Positions 53,050 to 64,000 of a stretch of DNA of 64,000 nt are shown one piece after another (the stretch's first letter is position 1; every line of letters starts with the position of its first letter). The notes under the pieces are model-generated. The model worked only from the letters and a program-made list of their open reading frames with translations, was not told the DNA's origin and ran no database searches. The translations under genes and the position numbers were made by a program. Origin of the DNA: Echiichthys vipera (taxonomy: Eukaryota; Chordata; Actinopteri; Perciformes; Trachinidae); contig OY829648.1 of the NCBI GenBank assembly GCA_963691815.1, positions 17,980,521 through 18,044,520 on the forward strand, in the 5' to 3' direction.

Positions 53050-53119
<70 letters not shown>

Positions 53120-53398
53120 CTAAAATACATGTTAATGGTATTCTTGTGGTCACTGTGCATCTCAGGGTCTCTCTTTCTTTAACAACTTTCCCAAAGTAAA
53201 GAAAGATGGCCACCCACTCTAGAGCCTAGAGTCCGTAGGAAGTTTATGCCTGTTAAAAAGAAGTTTTTCCTCACCACTGTTGCTCATGGGGGAATTGTAA
53301 AGTCTCTGTAAATCATCTGAGTGTGGTCTATATGAAATGTGTCCTGAGATAACATTTGCTATGATTTGACACTATAAATCACATTCAATTGAATTGAC
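52376..53398 (+). mobile_element. L2-type LINE, decayed 3' half
   Basis: Conceptual translation in shifting frames gives successive reverse-transcriptase landmarks: PSRLLKEVLPLVTP, then LPSLSLRSLESILQS, then RGPKGSVLGSV (the PQGSVLGP box with changes), then NFQCYADDIQLYLSIKP, whose YADD catalytic motif lies at 52964-52975. The 3' end (about 53205-53398) has AGGAAGTTTATGCCTGTTAA, AAAAGAAGTTTTTCCTCACC, GTCCTGAGATAACATTTGCT and TTCAATTGAATTGA, matching the order of the common fish L2-type 3' end. Many frameshifts and stops; inactive. A (TA)n tract has grown inside it. The endonuclease half is absent, consistent with 5' truncation. Confidence 0.85.
53054..53117. repeat. (TA)n microsatellite inside the LINE
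   Basis: 64-bp pure AT repeat between the YADD region and the 3' end of the LINE relic, replacing or splitting its late coding region. Confidence 0.98.
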
Positions 53399-53815
53399 AT
53401 CTTCAAAAAACATCTGAAAACCCACCTGTGCACCACAACCTATGGACTGAGTTAAATCCTGTTATCCCGACAAATATTGCAACGCTATTTTTATTTTATG
53501 GTTGTACTACAGTATATGAAATTGTTTAGATTCTAGGGGCCAAGGCATAAACATATGTCACAGATAGTCTGCTTTGTGTTCTGCTATCAGCAGGTATTTG
53601 ACTTTGACTGAGTACAAAATGCGAAAAAAGGGTCGGGGGCAGGTTATCTTCCTGTCAGGAAGCCTTTTGGGTTATTTGATGAATTGCTGTAATACACTTT
53701 TAATCATGTTTAAATGTTATTGTTTTAATGTGTTGCACAGTTGAGAATGTAGCTCATGTGTGCATTTGCAAACAAATGAAAACATGTTTTAAAAAATTAA
53801 ATAAATAAATAACGT
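53399..53815 (+). mobile_element. Second LINE 3' fragment
   Basis: Directly after the ATTGAATTGA tail of the first element, CATCTTCAAAAAACATCTGA begins a stretch that reads IFKKHLKTHLCTTTYGL, the typical C-terminus of a LINE polyprotein. About 400 bp further on is an AAATAAATAAATAA tail (53799-53812). A C-terminus after another element's tail implies tandem or nested insertion of two LINEs. Confidence 0.45.
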
Positions 53816-54133
53816 GCCCCCTGGACACCTCTTTCTCCTTTATCCTGCAGGTTGTTTTAATGAGCTATAGAATATGCACGGTACACATCCAAGTTGAAAG
53901 AATCAGTCACTGGTGGCAACAGTGCTGATCCATCAAGGATAGCACCTTTACCCTGAAAATTCTGCCAACTCAGGAGGGCAATTAACACCTCTGCAGCCCG
54001 GGTCAGAAATGAGCTGAAGATTTCTCCCCTGTGGACGCTGTGGTCGGCCGCAGAGCAGCAATGCTCTTTGCTGATACGCTGGTCTGTGTGATGGTGCGTG
54101 TGTGTATGTGTGTAAGTGAGAAAGGAGGGTTAT
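53816..54133. other. Gene-free interval
   Basis: CTTTCTCCTTTATCCTGCAG ending at 53850 is a good acceptor-like sequence followed by about 25 open codons, without a convincing donor. Confidence 0.4.
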
Positions 54134-54266
54134 GTGAGAGGAAAAGAGAAAGAGCGAGAGAGCCAGAGAGTGAGAGAGCCAGAGAGACAGAGAGACAGAG
54201 AGACAGAGAGCCAGAAAGCCAGAGAGACAGAGAGTGAGAGTGTGTGTGTGTGTGTGTGTGTGTGTG
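54134..54266. repeat. (GA)n-rich and (GT)n compound array
   Basis: Imperfect GAGAGCCAGAGAG and GACAGAGA units followed by a GT run; produces Arg/Glu-rich and Ser/Leu-rich artefact frames. Confidence 0.95.
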
Positions 54267-55849
54267 CCTGTGGTCTGTATGCAGCGCGGCGAGAGGTGTG
54301 CAGGTAAGGTGCTCCGCAGGGTAATTATGCACAACCTCTGGAGAGTTCACACTGGGGCATTGTGGGTATTTTTGTTTGTTTTAGCCATTTCCTTTACCAA
54401 AGTTTTTTCACAGTTGTTCACATGAATGAAATATCAAATATACCTCAGTGGCCCAATGCTATGGTTAAAAGAGCATTCATCTGCATATTAGGATTGATGC
54501 TAGTGGGAAATGTGATCACGTCTCTGGACTCCAGACACGTTTCTGAAATTAATATGCACTCAATATGCTCGGAGAAGAGATTTCATGAATATTCATCAGG
54601 CTTAATGTGGATGTCTGCAACCGATATCACTGTCAATTAGAATAAAACATTCTTAATGCTCTTAATTGGCAAGAGTCCCATGGCAGCATTAGTTTTTTAT
54701 CTTATAAACATTTGACGTGTCCAATTCAAATCCTACAGCCTAACCTCAGAATACTAAATCAGCTGACCTTTGATCAAGGCAATTAACCCGCTCTATCAAT
54801 TATCAAATGAAGCATAACGTTGCAGATTCATGTTCACTTACAGAGCAATGATTCATTCTTGACCAATCTGACTCAATTTTCTTCTAAGCGGACACTATGA
54901 AAAATAAAAACTAGATATCCTACTTGTATCAATATATTAGGAAGTTATTAGTTTTTTAATTCTAGTATGAAGGTTCTTGCAGACTACATTTTAGAGAGTA
55001 AGACTTGGGCCTGTGATGAATGTTTAAACCTAAATAAGAAGCAGGATCTTCACCATCTTGACCTGAAAACTGTCCACATCTTTGTATTAACTCAGGAAAA
55101 GGTAAACCCACACTCACATCAAAAATATTTAACCTGGACACCTGCTCCAGCTTAAATTAGCCTCAAATAACTGAAATCTGACCACTTAACCACAGCTACC
55201 AGCGCTGCACACCTCTCTTGTTCGTCTTGGCCCTCATAAATAAGACAGGGAATGCCTGAAGAGGGCTGTGGAGGGGAGGTTCACACAGCGGCTGCTGGGG
55301 TCGCCATCCGTCATGGCTCCTTTACAGACCAAAGCAAGTGGAGTCACACTAGAGGACCGGGAAACCTGAGCCTCAGTTAGACAAACACATGCTACTTCCA
55401 AAATAACAATGTGCTTCTATGACAGCGGCCAGAGCTCTCTTAACAGACATGAGGCATCCTGACACTTAAGTAAGCAGTGAGGGGATAGCATTACCAAGCA
55501 CTTATAGTCTGAGCCACCAAAAATAAATAAAACACAAAAGGGGGGGACCAACATTAAAGATAATCATAAGTGACAACTTCATGATACCTGGTGGAATGTG
55601 TTTCATAAAATGAAAAAAGGTCAGGAGGGATTGTTTCCTTGCAACTGAGCCTGACAATGTAGAGTTACATCGACAAGACTCCAGACACTAACATTGGAAA
55701 TTTCAATTCTAGTCTTGCTTGTGTCTTAGACAAAATTAAACGAGAAGATAAAGCAAGTTAGTTAAATGGTAATTTGTTTGACATTGACTCTTGTTCACTC
55801 ACCACAGATTTCTGAATAATCTGTATTCAATTTCAAGGAAATCATGGCC
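54267..55849. other. Gene-free interval, possible conserved block at 54520-54860
   Basis: No exon. 54520-54860 contains ATGAATATTCATCAGG, GCTCTTAATTGGCAAG and CTTTGATCAAGG (a TCF/LEF-like core), is AT-rich and non-repetitive, and looks like an enhancer-type conserved element by eye only. Confidence 0.3.
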
Positions 55850-56896
55850 ACCATAGCCAATATGAGAGATTCAACTGCTGGTCATGTTTGATCATCAAAA
55901 TTAGTTCCTCAGTCATCAAGTCATTGACTTATATTGACTATATTTACCAAATTTCTAGAAACTGGAATGATGCCAAAAATGAGCTTAAAATTGCCAAAAT
56001 GGTTCCTTTGTTTAAATCTGAAGACCTACAGTTCAATAAACAACTTCCACCCTATTTATGTGCTTTCATGTTCTTCGAACATTTTGGAGAATTTGGTTTA
56101 CAATAGAATGATGAAACATCTGCTAGAGTGGAACATCCTGCACGAACACCACTATTGATTAAAAAAAAAAAACTCTACAGAAATGGCTGCGCTTCAACTG
56201 GTTGGAAAAATTTGCGATGCTTTCAACAAGAACAAATATGGTTTGGTAATATTTATTGTTGCATTATGGATTTACTGGAATCAATAAATTGTTTTCCAAT
56301 TATATTTAAAACCGATTACAGTTTGTTAACATTCATGGATGATCATCTGATAGGGTTACTATAGCATGTGGGGTCCCACAGGGATCTATTTTAGGACCAC
56401 TCTTATTCCCAGTACTTTTGCCAATAATACCAATTAATTTCGCTCACATACTAATTTATATCTACAAATGGACATAGCAAACTCTGATGTAAGACAGATT
56501 TCAATTTCAATGTTATAAAAACCACAATTTTATCATCAAAAAGAAAAAAAAAATGTCGTAAATGTAATTATTGTCTTACCATTGCAAATAACTATATTAC
56601 CCAGGTCTCATCCACAAGTTTCCTTGGAGATTGATGTAACTCTAACCTTCAAGAGTCATAGCTGGTCGTTTTTGCAATCGACTGCACATCTCTTGGCATC
56701 ATTAGCAAAAACTCTCACATTTAGCAACAATTTGCTTTTAGATTCTATGTTTGTTTGTTGTTTACTTTTATGGATTACATTATTTTTGTATTTGTATTAG
56801 TAATTCTTATAGAGGGGAGATTTCTTCTATTAATCTCACCTGCACATTGTCGGCGCTGCTTTTTTACTGTGCAAATAAATAAATAAAATAAAATAA
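55850..56896 (+). mobile_element. Jockey/L2-like LINE, decayed RT region
   Basis: Frames in succession give NELKIAKMVPLFKSEDLQF, then NILENLVYNRMMKHLLEWN and ILHEHHY (the Y-x-R and palm-entry region of reverse transcriptase), a CDAFNKNK-like segment, CGVPQGSILGPLLF at about 56368-56410, and VSSTSFLGDxDVTLTFKSH near 56610-56655 followed by a hydrophobic stretch. The YADD box is not found. An AAATAAATAAATAAAATAAA tail ends at 56896. Frameshifts and stops throughout; inactive. It differs from the element at 52376 and is a separate family. Confidence 0.82.
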
Positions 56897-57163
56897 GACA
56901 GGAAGAGACACTGAAACATCACAGGTTCAATGCAGCAACAGCAACTGTCTGTGCATTTGTTCAGTTGCTCTGCATACAGTGTCAGCTAAATGAAAACGTG
57001 AACATTTTTTGGATGAGGAAATGTCCTGTCAGCTCAGAGCAGGTATCTGTCAGCATGCTGTAACCTTTTGGGTTGCAGGAGGAGGAAGCAGACTTGACCG
57101 GGCCTTTTTGCCCTGCACCGCCAGCCAGCAGCCCTGGACGGGTGGGCAGTAAATCCACACTGG

Positions 57164-57166
<3 letters not shown>
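56897..57166. other. Unassigned spacer
   Basis: Nothing recognised. Confidence 0.5.

Positions 57167-57236
<70 letters not shown>
57167..57236. repeat. (CA)n microsatellite
   Basis: About 70 bp of pure CA repeat. Confidence 0.98.
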
Positions 57237-58790
<1,554 letters not shown>

Positions 58791-59573
58791 CCGTAATTTC
58801 CGGACTATAAAGCGCACCTGACTATAAGCCGCACCAGCTAAATTTAGGGTAAAATACAGATTGCTCCATATAAAAGCCGCACCCGACTATAAGCCGCAGG
58901 CATTTTGATGTGTAATTACCGTAGTATATAGGGGTTCCTGCTACCACGGAGGGGATTGTCGGGACAGAGATGACTGTTTGGGAACGCAAAGCGTCCCATT
59001 TATTAACAATAAATCTTTCAATCATTCAATCAAACTTTCACATCTTTGACATGGCGAACAGCATTCGTGCAGAGTACAAATAATACAACGGTGCAAAGTA
59101 ATACAAAGTGCTCGCCTGTAACACGGCAGTAAAAGTGCAGTCCCGCGGCTGTTTACGTTATCAAAATAACCAGCCTACTACCGGTATATGAAAAGTCAGT
59201 TCTTCATGCTGCCTTCTCCAACGTCTCACCATTGATTCATTGATGTCAAGGGTACGTGCAGCAGCTCTATTTCCTTCTTTGACAGCCAGATCGATTGCCT
59301 TTTACTTAAAAGCAGCATCATATGCACTTCTCCGTTTGTTTTCCATGTTGAGGATGTTTGCATGAACACTTCCTTCGCGCAAACTGTCGCTGACGCTCTC
59401 CTACTCTTTGTTTTGCTCTCGTTACCTGGCGCCAGATGTCAGCCTCGGTCTCGCGCATCCTCGGTAGTGCGCGCCCCTGGTTACCGTAAGCCGTAGAAAA
59501 GCCGCACCGTTGAATAAGCCGCAGGGACCAGAACGAGGGAAAAAAGTAGCGGCTTATAGTCCGGAAATTACGG
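58791..59573 (-). mobile_element. Pogo-like (Tc1/mariner superfamily) element, deleted
   Basis: The two ends share a perfect 20-bp inverted repeat, CCGTAATTTCCGGACTATAA, and are flanked by TA (58789-58790 and 59574-59575). The subterminal regions repeat ACTATAAGCCGCA-type motifs. The minus strand encodes a helix-turn-helix fragment like that of pogo/Tigger transposases (listed separately), which agrees with a TA target site. At 783 bp the DDE catalytic domain is absent, so this is an internally deleted copy mobilised in trans. Confidence 0.85.
59161..59346 (-). pseudogene. Pogo-like transposase N-terminal fragment
   Basis: From the ATG at 59346 the minus strand reads MENKRRSAYDAAFK, a TAA stop (59302-59304), then KAIDLAVKEGNRAAARTLD and INESMVRRWRRQHEEL. 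The pattern Y-D-A-[AS]-F-K, a helix with A-A-R, and [VM]-R-x-W-R-x-Q is that of the N-terminal psq/Brinker-type DNA-binding domain found in pogo-like transposases and proteins domesticated from them. It stops after about 60 codons (TGA, 59161-59163) with no CENP-B-like second domain and no DDE region. The in-frame stop and truncation make it non-functional. Confidence 0.78.
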
Positions 59574-59829
59574 TATAATGTATTTAAAGCAGAATAAGCA
59601 AACAAAACAAGCTGACATTTGATTATTTCAACTTTAACATGCTCCCAGGTTTTAGTTAGCAATTTTAATTCAACCCAGAATGATTTATATTCTTCGACTG
59701 TCATGAGTGCTAAGCGAAACCAACTGTTCTTAACACATTCTCAGGACAAGAAACGTTTACTAATAAAAACACGCTGTCTTAGTTTGGATGATCTTGCTCA
59801 GTACTTCTTTTGAGCATATTTGGTGATCT

Positions 59830-60010
59830 GTACATATCAACTTCCTTTTTAATAACCAAGGTTCTGTGCTAGGTCCCTTTATTGAAAATGTAATTATAAT
59901 ATTACTCCAGCAGAGACATGTGATAAACATTTTTATGCAGATGATACAACTGTGGATACACATGACTCTTCTCTAACTCAAGCCATGTCATTTAAATTAC
60001 ACTCAGCCTT
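59830..60010 (+). mobile_element. LINE reverse-transcriptase fragment
   Basis: NNQGSVLGP (about 59854-59880) followed, after a shift, by HFYADDTTVDTHDSSL with the YADD motif at 59934-59945. The spacing between the boxes is shorter than normal, so bases have been lost. It is the third LINE family or copy in this part of the window. Confidence 0.65.
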
Positions 60011-60772
60011 ACACTTATACTGGATTCTGATAACCTCAACCATCGTGCAATCGTACCTTACTGATAATTTTGAAAAAAAAATAAAATCAATTATTAATTG
60101 TAAAATATATATTTTTTCTTGATAAACATTTCACTACTCTTCCTTCACATGTTAGTAAACCTTTGGTTTTACAATATGCCTATATTTGTTTTATGTGCAT
60201 ATTGACTGACTTGATAACTCCAAAACCGTAGAATCACAGAGCAAAGTTGGCTCACACTATGCCATTCAAAGTGGCCGTTAACATCTCCCCACCAGATAGA
60301 TTAGTGTAAATAGCCTCTTATATGCCTGAAAGCCAATTACACCTCCTTTCTTGTAATAATGAACTCATGAACCCAGCTTTATTGGAAAAGGCTGAGAGAT
60401 TGGAATCAATACCAATGGACTGGAGAGGCGAGGGGCATAGTGACTAAGATTCACTGCACAGTCTGAAAAGCTTCCCCAAACTTGAATTTATTTGGATGTC
60501 GATGGGTTGCCTATGAAATCCATCTAGCTCGCCTGCTCGGCCTGTATTGTTTATTTGCTGGGAATGATCGAAGTAGTTGAGGTAGACAAATTCAGCTGCT
60601 TAAGATGGATATTTACACATTTGTATAAAAGGATGGCATAATAATGAATGAATCTACGTTACAGGTCCTATCTTGAAATTGTGCATAATATAGCTATCAG
60701 TTTCTGTGGATTGAACCCAGGGGGATCATTCGGAGTTCCTGGAAAGAGAAGTGAGTTTACCTGGCACAATTT
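60011..60772. other. Gene-free interval
   Basis: No gene; 60230-60560 is non-repetitive and could be conserved, unproven. Confidence 0.45.
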
Positions 60773-60844
60773 CACACACCCACACACACACACACTCACA
60801 CATACACACACACTCACTCTCTCTCTCTCTCTCTCTCGCTCTCA

Positions 60845-60904
<60 letters not shown>

Positions 60905-60925
60905 ATCACACACACACACACACAC
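60773..60925. repeat. Compound (CA)n-(CT)n-(CA)n microsatellite
   Basis: CA units, a CTCTCT block at about 60814-60842, then a long CA run with one GCAATC break. Confidence 0.98.
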
Positions 60926-62169
60926 TTCAGAACCCCAGCAAGCTAAATAGAATCCTTCCAGCCTTTAGCCCAAATGGGATCAAAGTCCATTGACCCCCTA
61001 TACACCATTAAGGTGAATTAATTTGCCTGCATATCAAAACACTATTAAAGGACTGAGGTCAGAGTCAACTAAGGGCCAAAATGTTATTGATTTTTGAGGT
61101 CAGATACACATTCATTTACTGGACGTTGCTATATTACTACTAAGATGGACATGAGCAAATGATGCCAGTGGCAGAGACAACTGAACCAACTGCTGTATCC
61201 GTGCTGTAAAAATGAAAATGGGAGAATACAGACAAGTTGTACATGTTTGGATTGGTTTGTATCCTTGTAAATTAATATGATATACCTATTTTAATCACAG
61301 TTTTTATGATTATGTTTGTTATTTTCTTGTTTGATCCTAACATATACATTAAGTGCTATTATTGTTTTGCATTGTAATATGTCTCTTACAAAGTGTTTCA
61401 AATTTTCTATAACTATCTTATTGTGATACTTTTAAGCATTTTGTTTTGCAAACTTGGAGGGAAAGTGCTGCTTTACTGATGAATTAATTGCAGTAAATAT
61501 TTACATTTGAGCTACTGAGAGTTTGATTTCAGCTGTTAACCTCTATTGTGTGTCACACTCTTTCTCACCCCTTCTCACACAATTGTATACTCTAATGAAG
61601 CTGAATGTGCTGAAGATAATTTAAGACAAAGGATAACTTATCAGCATTTTTGGGTTGATTTTTGAGCAATGTCTAATTGATCATGTAGGAATTATTTAAT
61701 AATAGGTAAAGATGAAGGAAGAGAGAGGTTAGAGAGACATCTGTACCCAAAACGATGGGGATTTATCTGCTGACCATCCTGCTATTGTAGGATGCCCATG
61801 TTTAGCATTTGACCTCCAAAAACACAAACTGCTCATTATACTCAGTATGAGTATGAGTACGGTGATGAAATGTTCATAGTTGCTTCATTGCCGTTTTACA
61901 TAAAGCATCCACACACAGGTGCTGTGACTTTAACACACAGCCACCCTCGCACTTCCCTAATGGATGAATCCCATTTAATGAGAAGGAGAGTTTAATGCCA
62001 ACATATAATATGGGAAGTGAGGGTTTTGCTCCTGAAACATAAACATATCTGCCAGCAGATGAGGAAAAAAACATTTTAAAAAACTTATGAGGATTAGAGG
62101 CATTTGTCTCCCTATCAGATAAGGTTTGTTGTGGTTTCTGTTCTGCTATATTCTGGGATGTAGGTGTTT
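60926..62169. other. Gene-free interval
   Basis: AT-rich; nothing recognised. Confidence 0.55.
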
Positions 62170-62210
62170 GTATGTGTATGTGTGTGTGTGTGTGTGGGGG
62201 GGGGGGGGGT
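62170..62210. repeat. (GT)n followed by a poly(G) run
   Basis: About 26 bp of GT and 14 consecutive G. Confidence 0.93.
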
Positions 62211-62631
62211 ATTTTACAATCTGAACATCCTTCCTGCTGCTTGTATGTACAGTATGTGTTTGTTTCACAGACACTGAGACAAAAAAATGAACTGCAGTGT
62301 ATGTAGGTGTCTTAGGACTGTGTTTTAATGTGTGTTTTGTTTTTGTCTTGGCTGTAAACTCATCCTGTGCCAATTCTTAGAAACCCAATGACGCCACCTT
62401 TTCCTATTTGAAGACAAGCAAACTCACAGACACTGCAGTCCTGAATTTTAAGTTTGATCTCTATGCCATTTAAAGCACACATTGTGTTTTTGTATAGTAG
62501 CATCATAAGATAAGGAAAAGTTTCTTCATAAACACATGCAGTCTGTGTTTAACAAGATGGCCCCTGGCCAGAGAGAGTCCCCTCTGATGTGGACTTTCTT
62601 GTGCTGCTTGTCCCTTTTTCCTGGTAAACAG

Positions 62632-63021
62632 TGTGGTACCTGACGCCTTTCCCTTACATGGGGATAGCGGCACGGGATCCACAGGATGGGACGTAACCGC
62701 TTTCAGCACTTCCTTGCGTCACCCCCCTCCCTCTGAAGTGGGACTCTTGCGTGTTTTATTGCGAGGCCTGGGTGAGTATGAAAACAAACGGGGACCTGAC
62801 TCAAAAGCTTTGATCTGCCATTTCCTGGTCCATTATTTACGTCTGTTTCTCACGAAGCGTTTTTTTCTTTCTCTTTCACTTGATTACTATGTGCTTCCTC
62901 ACACATTTTCAGCCTGACCCCCAGACAATGTGCTTCACTTTAATGGTTTCTTCTTGCAGGAAGCTATAAAGGACTTTCGAGTTATTGTCTTTCTTTCTTT
63001 CTGTTGTTGGTCCGTCTGTCA
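62632..63021 (+). other. Weak two-exon candidate
   Basis: CCCTTTTTCCTGGTAAACAG (ending 62631) could be an acceptor. An open stretch (62632-62771, containing SEVGLLRVLLRGLG) ends at GGTGAGTATG, a good donor. GGTTTCTTCTTGCAG ending at 62959 is a good acceptor 188 bp on, and joining keeps an open frame for about 20 more codons to a stop near 63030. The protein has no recognisable domain, so this could be chance. Confidence 0.15.
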
Positions 63022-63030
63022 AACCAGAAA

Positions 63031-64000
63031 CAAGAATAAGAAAATTCAAAAATGGGCATATTGAGGTTCTTCAAAAAGTGAATCGTGAAGTTTAATGAAA
63101 ATTTAATGAATATTTAATGAAGATTAAATGAAAAGTCATACTAGATGTTATGGCAGTCATAACTACTATTTAGTAAGCAGTATGTTAGTATGAATTAAAA
63201 ATGTCAAATATCATGTTTTTTATACCAAAAGACATAATGGAGAAAATATAATGAAGTACACATTAAGTCACCTGGGGAAGCACAGGATTTTCTTCTAGAA
63301 CTTTCTTCTAAGTAACCGTGAAACACCTTGTCATTCATTAAGAAATTCATACTGTACTTTGAGTAACCTTATCTGTTCATTGTGGGGAAACACATACAAG
63401 ACCACCAACAGTGAAGAATTATTTTTGTAATTCCAGTGACCTTTCTTTTAAGTTGCCTATCAGAAAACATTTTAGGATGGTTAATACTTGATAATTAAAC
63501 AATTAAAACTATATTATTTGCACAAAAAAACGCAGTAATTAATATAAAAAAGGCTGTATAAAATTCAAAGCTTTCTCTGTAATACAACATACAGTATGTT
63601 TTCCTATCGTAAATACTGTGTGGACAAAAATTATTACTTCAACCTGCATCGTCCAAGTTTGTGGTTTGAAGTGAAAACCTCTGCTTCCAGACCACCTCTG
63701 AGCTAGACACAGCAAAATATGAGGGGGAAAAAGCCGAAAAGCTGTTTGATGAAATGACCAAAAAACTGAAAAGATAGAACATGGAGTCGGTTTCAATTAA
63801 CCAGAGTTCATCACAGGTCTGGCCAGTAGGCTGACCAGCAGGTCTCTCACCCTGACCCACACGCTATACGAGCTCAGCAGTTAGATCAAAAAGGCCTGTC
63901 TTCAGTGGAAACCACTGCCCTGTTTGAGCCAAGCTGTTGGATGTCATTAAGGACCCTGCCACCGAGGGTCACCGCAGGGCCCAGTTTGTGTCCTGGGCTG
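63031..64000. other. Gene-free interval at the window end
   Basis: Contains a short 12-bp-period TTTAATGA repeat at 63091-63133. At 63691-63774 a 27-codon frame (EGEKAEKLFDEMTKKLKR before a stop) follows an acceptor-like CTCTGCTTCCAG and looks protein-like, but the DNA after it is broken in all frames; it may be a decayed exon or pseudogene. Confidence 0.35.

Noticed and set aside
54003..54350. Ser/Leu-rich minus-strand frames
   Set aside because: Produced by the GA/GT array on the other strand.

Overview
The window looks like nuclear DNA of a ray-finned (teleost) fish, taken from an intergenic region or a very large intron. The basis is the mix of repeats: a Tc1-like transposase fragment, L2/jockey-type LINE relics with 3' tails of the kind common in fish, hAT, pogo-like and Harbinger-like elements, SINE-like retroposons, and long CA/GT microsatellites (roughly 1.5 kb in total by hand count). 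I found no intact host protein gene, no rRNA or tRNA gene, no operon and no CRISPR array. Almost every long open frame is an artefact of CA/GT, GAA or pentamer repeats.

Layout. 0-10 kb: mostly unique sequence with a tetranucleotide microsatellite, an 879-bp hAT-type element with a perfect 8-bp target duplication (3165-4043), a decayed GTTGTGTTTT minisatellite (6203-6377) and an internally deleted Tc1-like element inside a TA tract (8773-9320). 10-20 kb: long CA arrays, an unusual crossed inverted repeat (11457-11556), a SINE-like retroposon (13982-14344) and a common fish interspersed repeat (16786-17130). 20-32 kb: a 134-bp CA array, a 704-bp pentanucleotide array (21411-22114), a 163-bp CA array, and a diverged direct duplication of about 0.69 kb spaced about 2.9 kb apart (27821-28515 and 30754-31437). 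32-46 kb: two Harbinger-like elements of one family, a DIRS-like tyrosine-recombinase relic, LINE tails, a tRNA-type SINE and a second, minus-strand copy of the SINE-like retroposon with a 14-bp target duplication. 46-64 kb: GT arrays, three reverse-transcriptase relics (52.4-53.4, 55.9-56.9 and 59.8-60.0 kb) and a 783-bp pogo-like element with a broken helix-turn-helix coding fragment (58791-59573).

The coding sequence that can be supported belongs to dead mobile elements: Tc1 and pogo transposase N-termini, a SANT/Myb-like Harbinger fragment, a DIRS-type recombinase fragment and LINE reverse transcriptases. They do not form a working pathway. A few splice-like signals, best at 48396-48460, hint that a host exon could lie here, but none is established. 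Several non-repetitive stretches (for example 11560-11990, 13530-13770, 23320-23720, 36000-36540, 54520-54860) look like possible conserved regulatory DNA by eye only; a cross-species alignment would decide.
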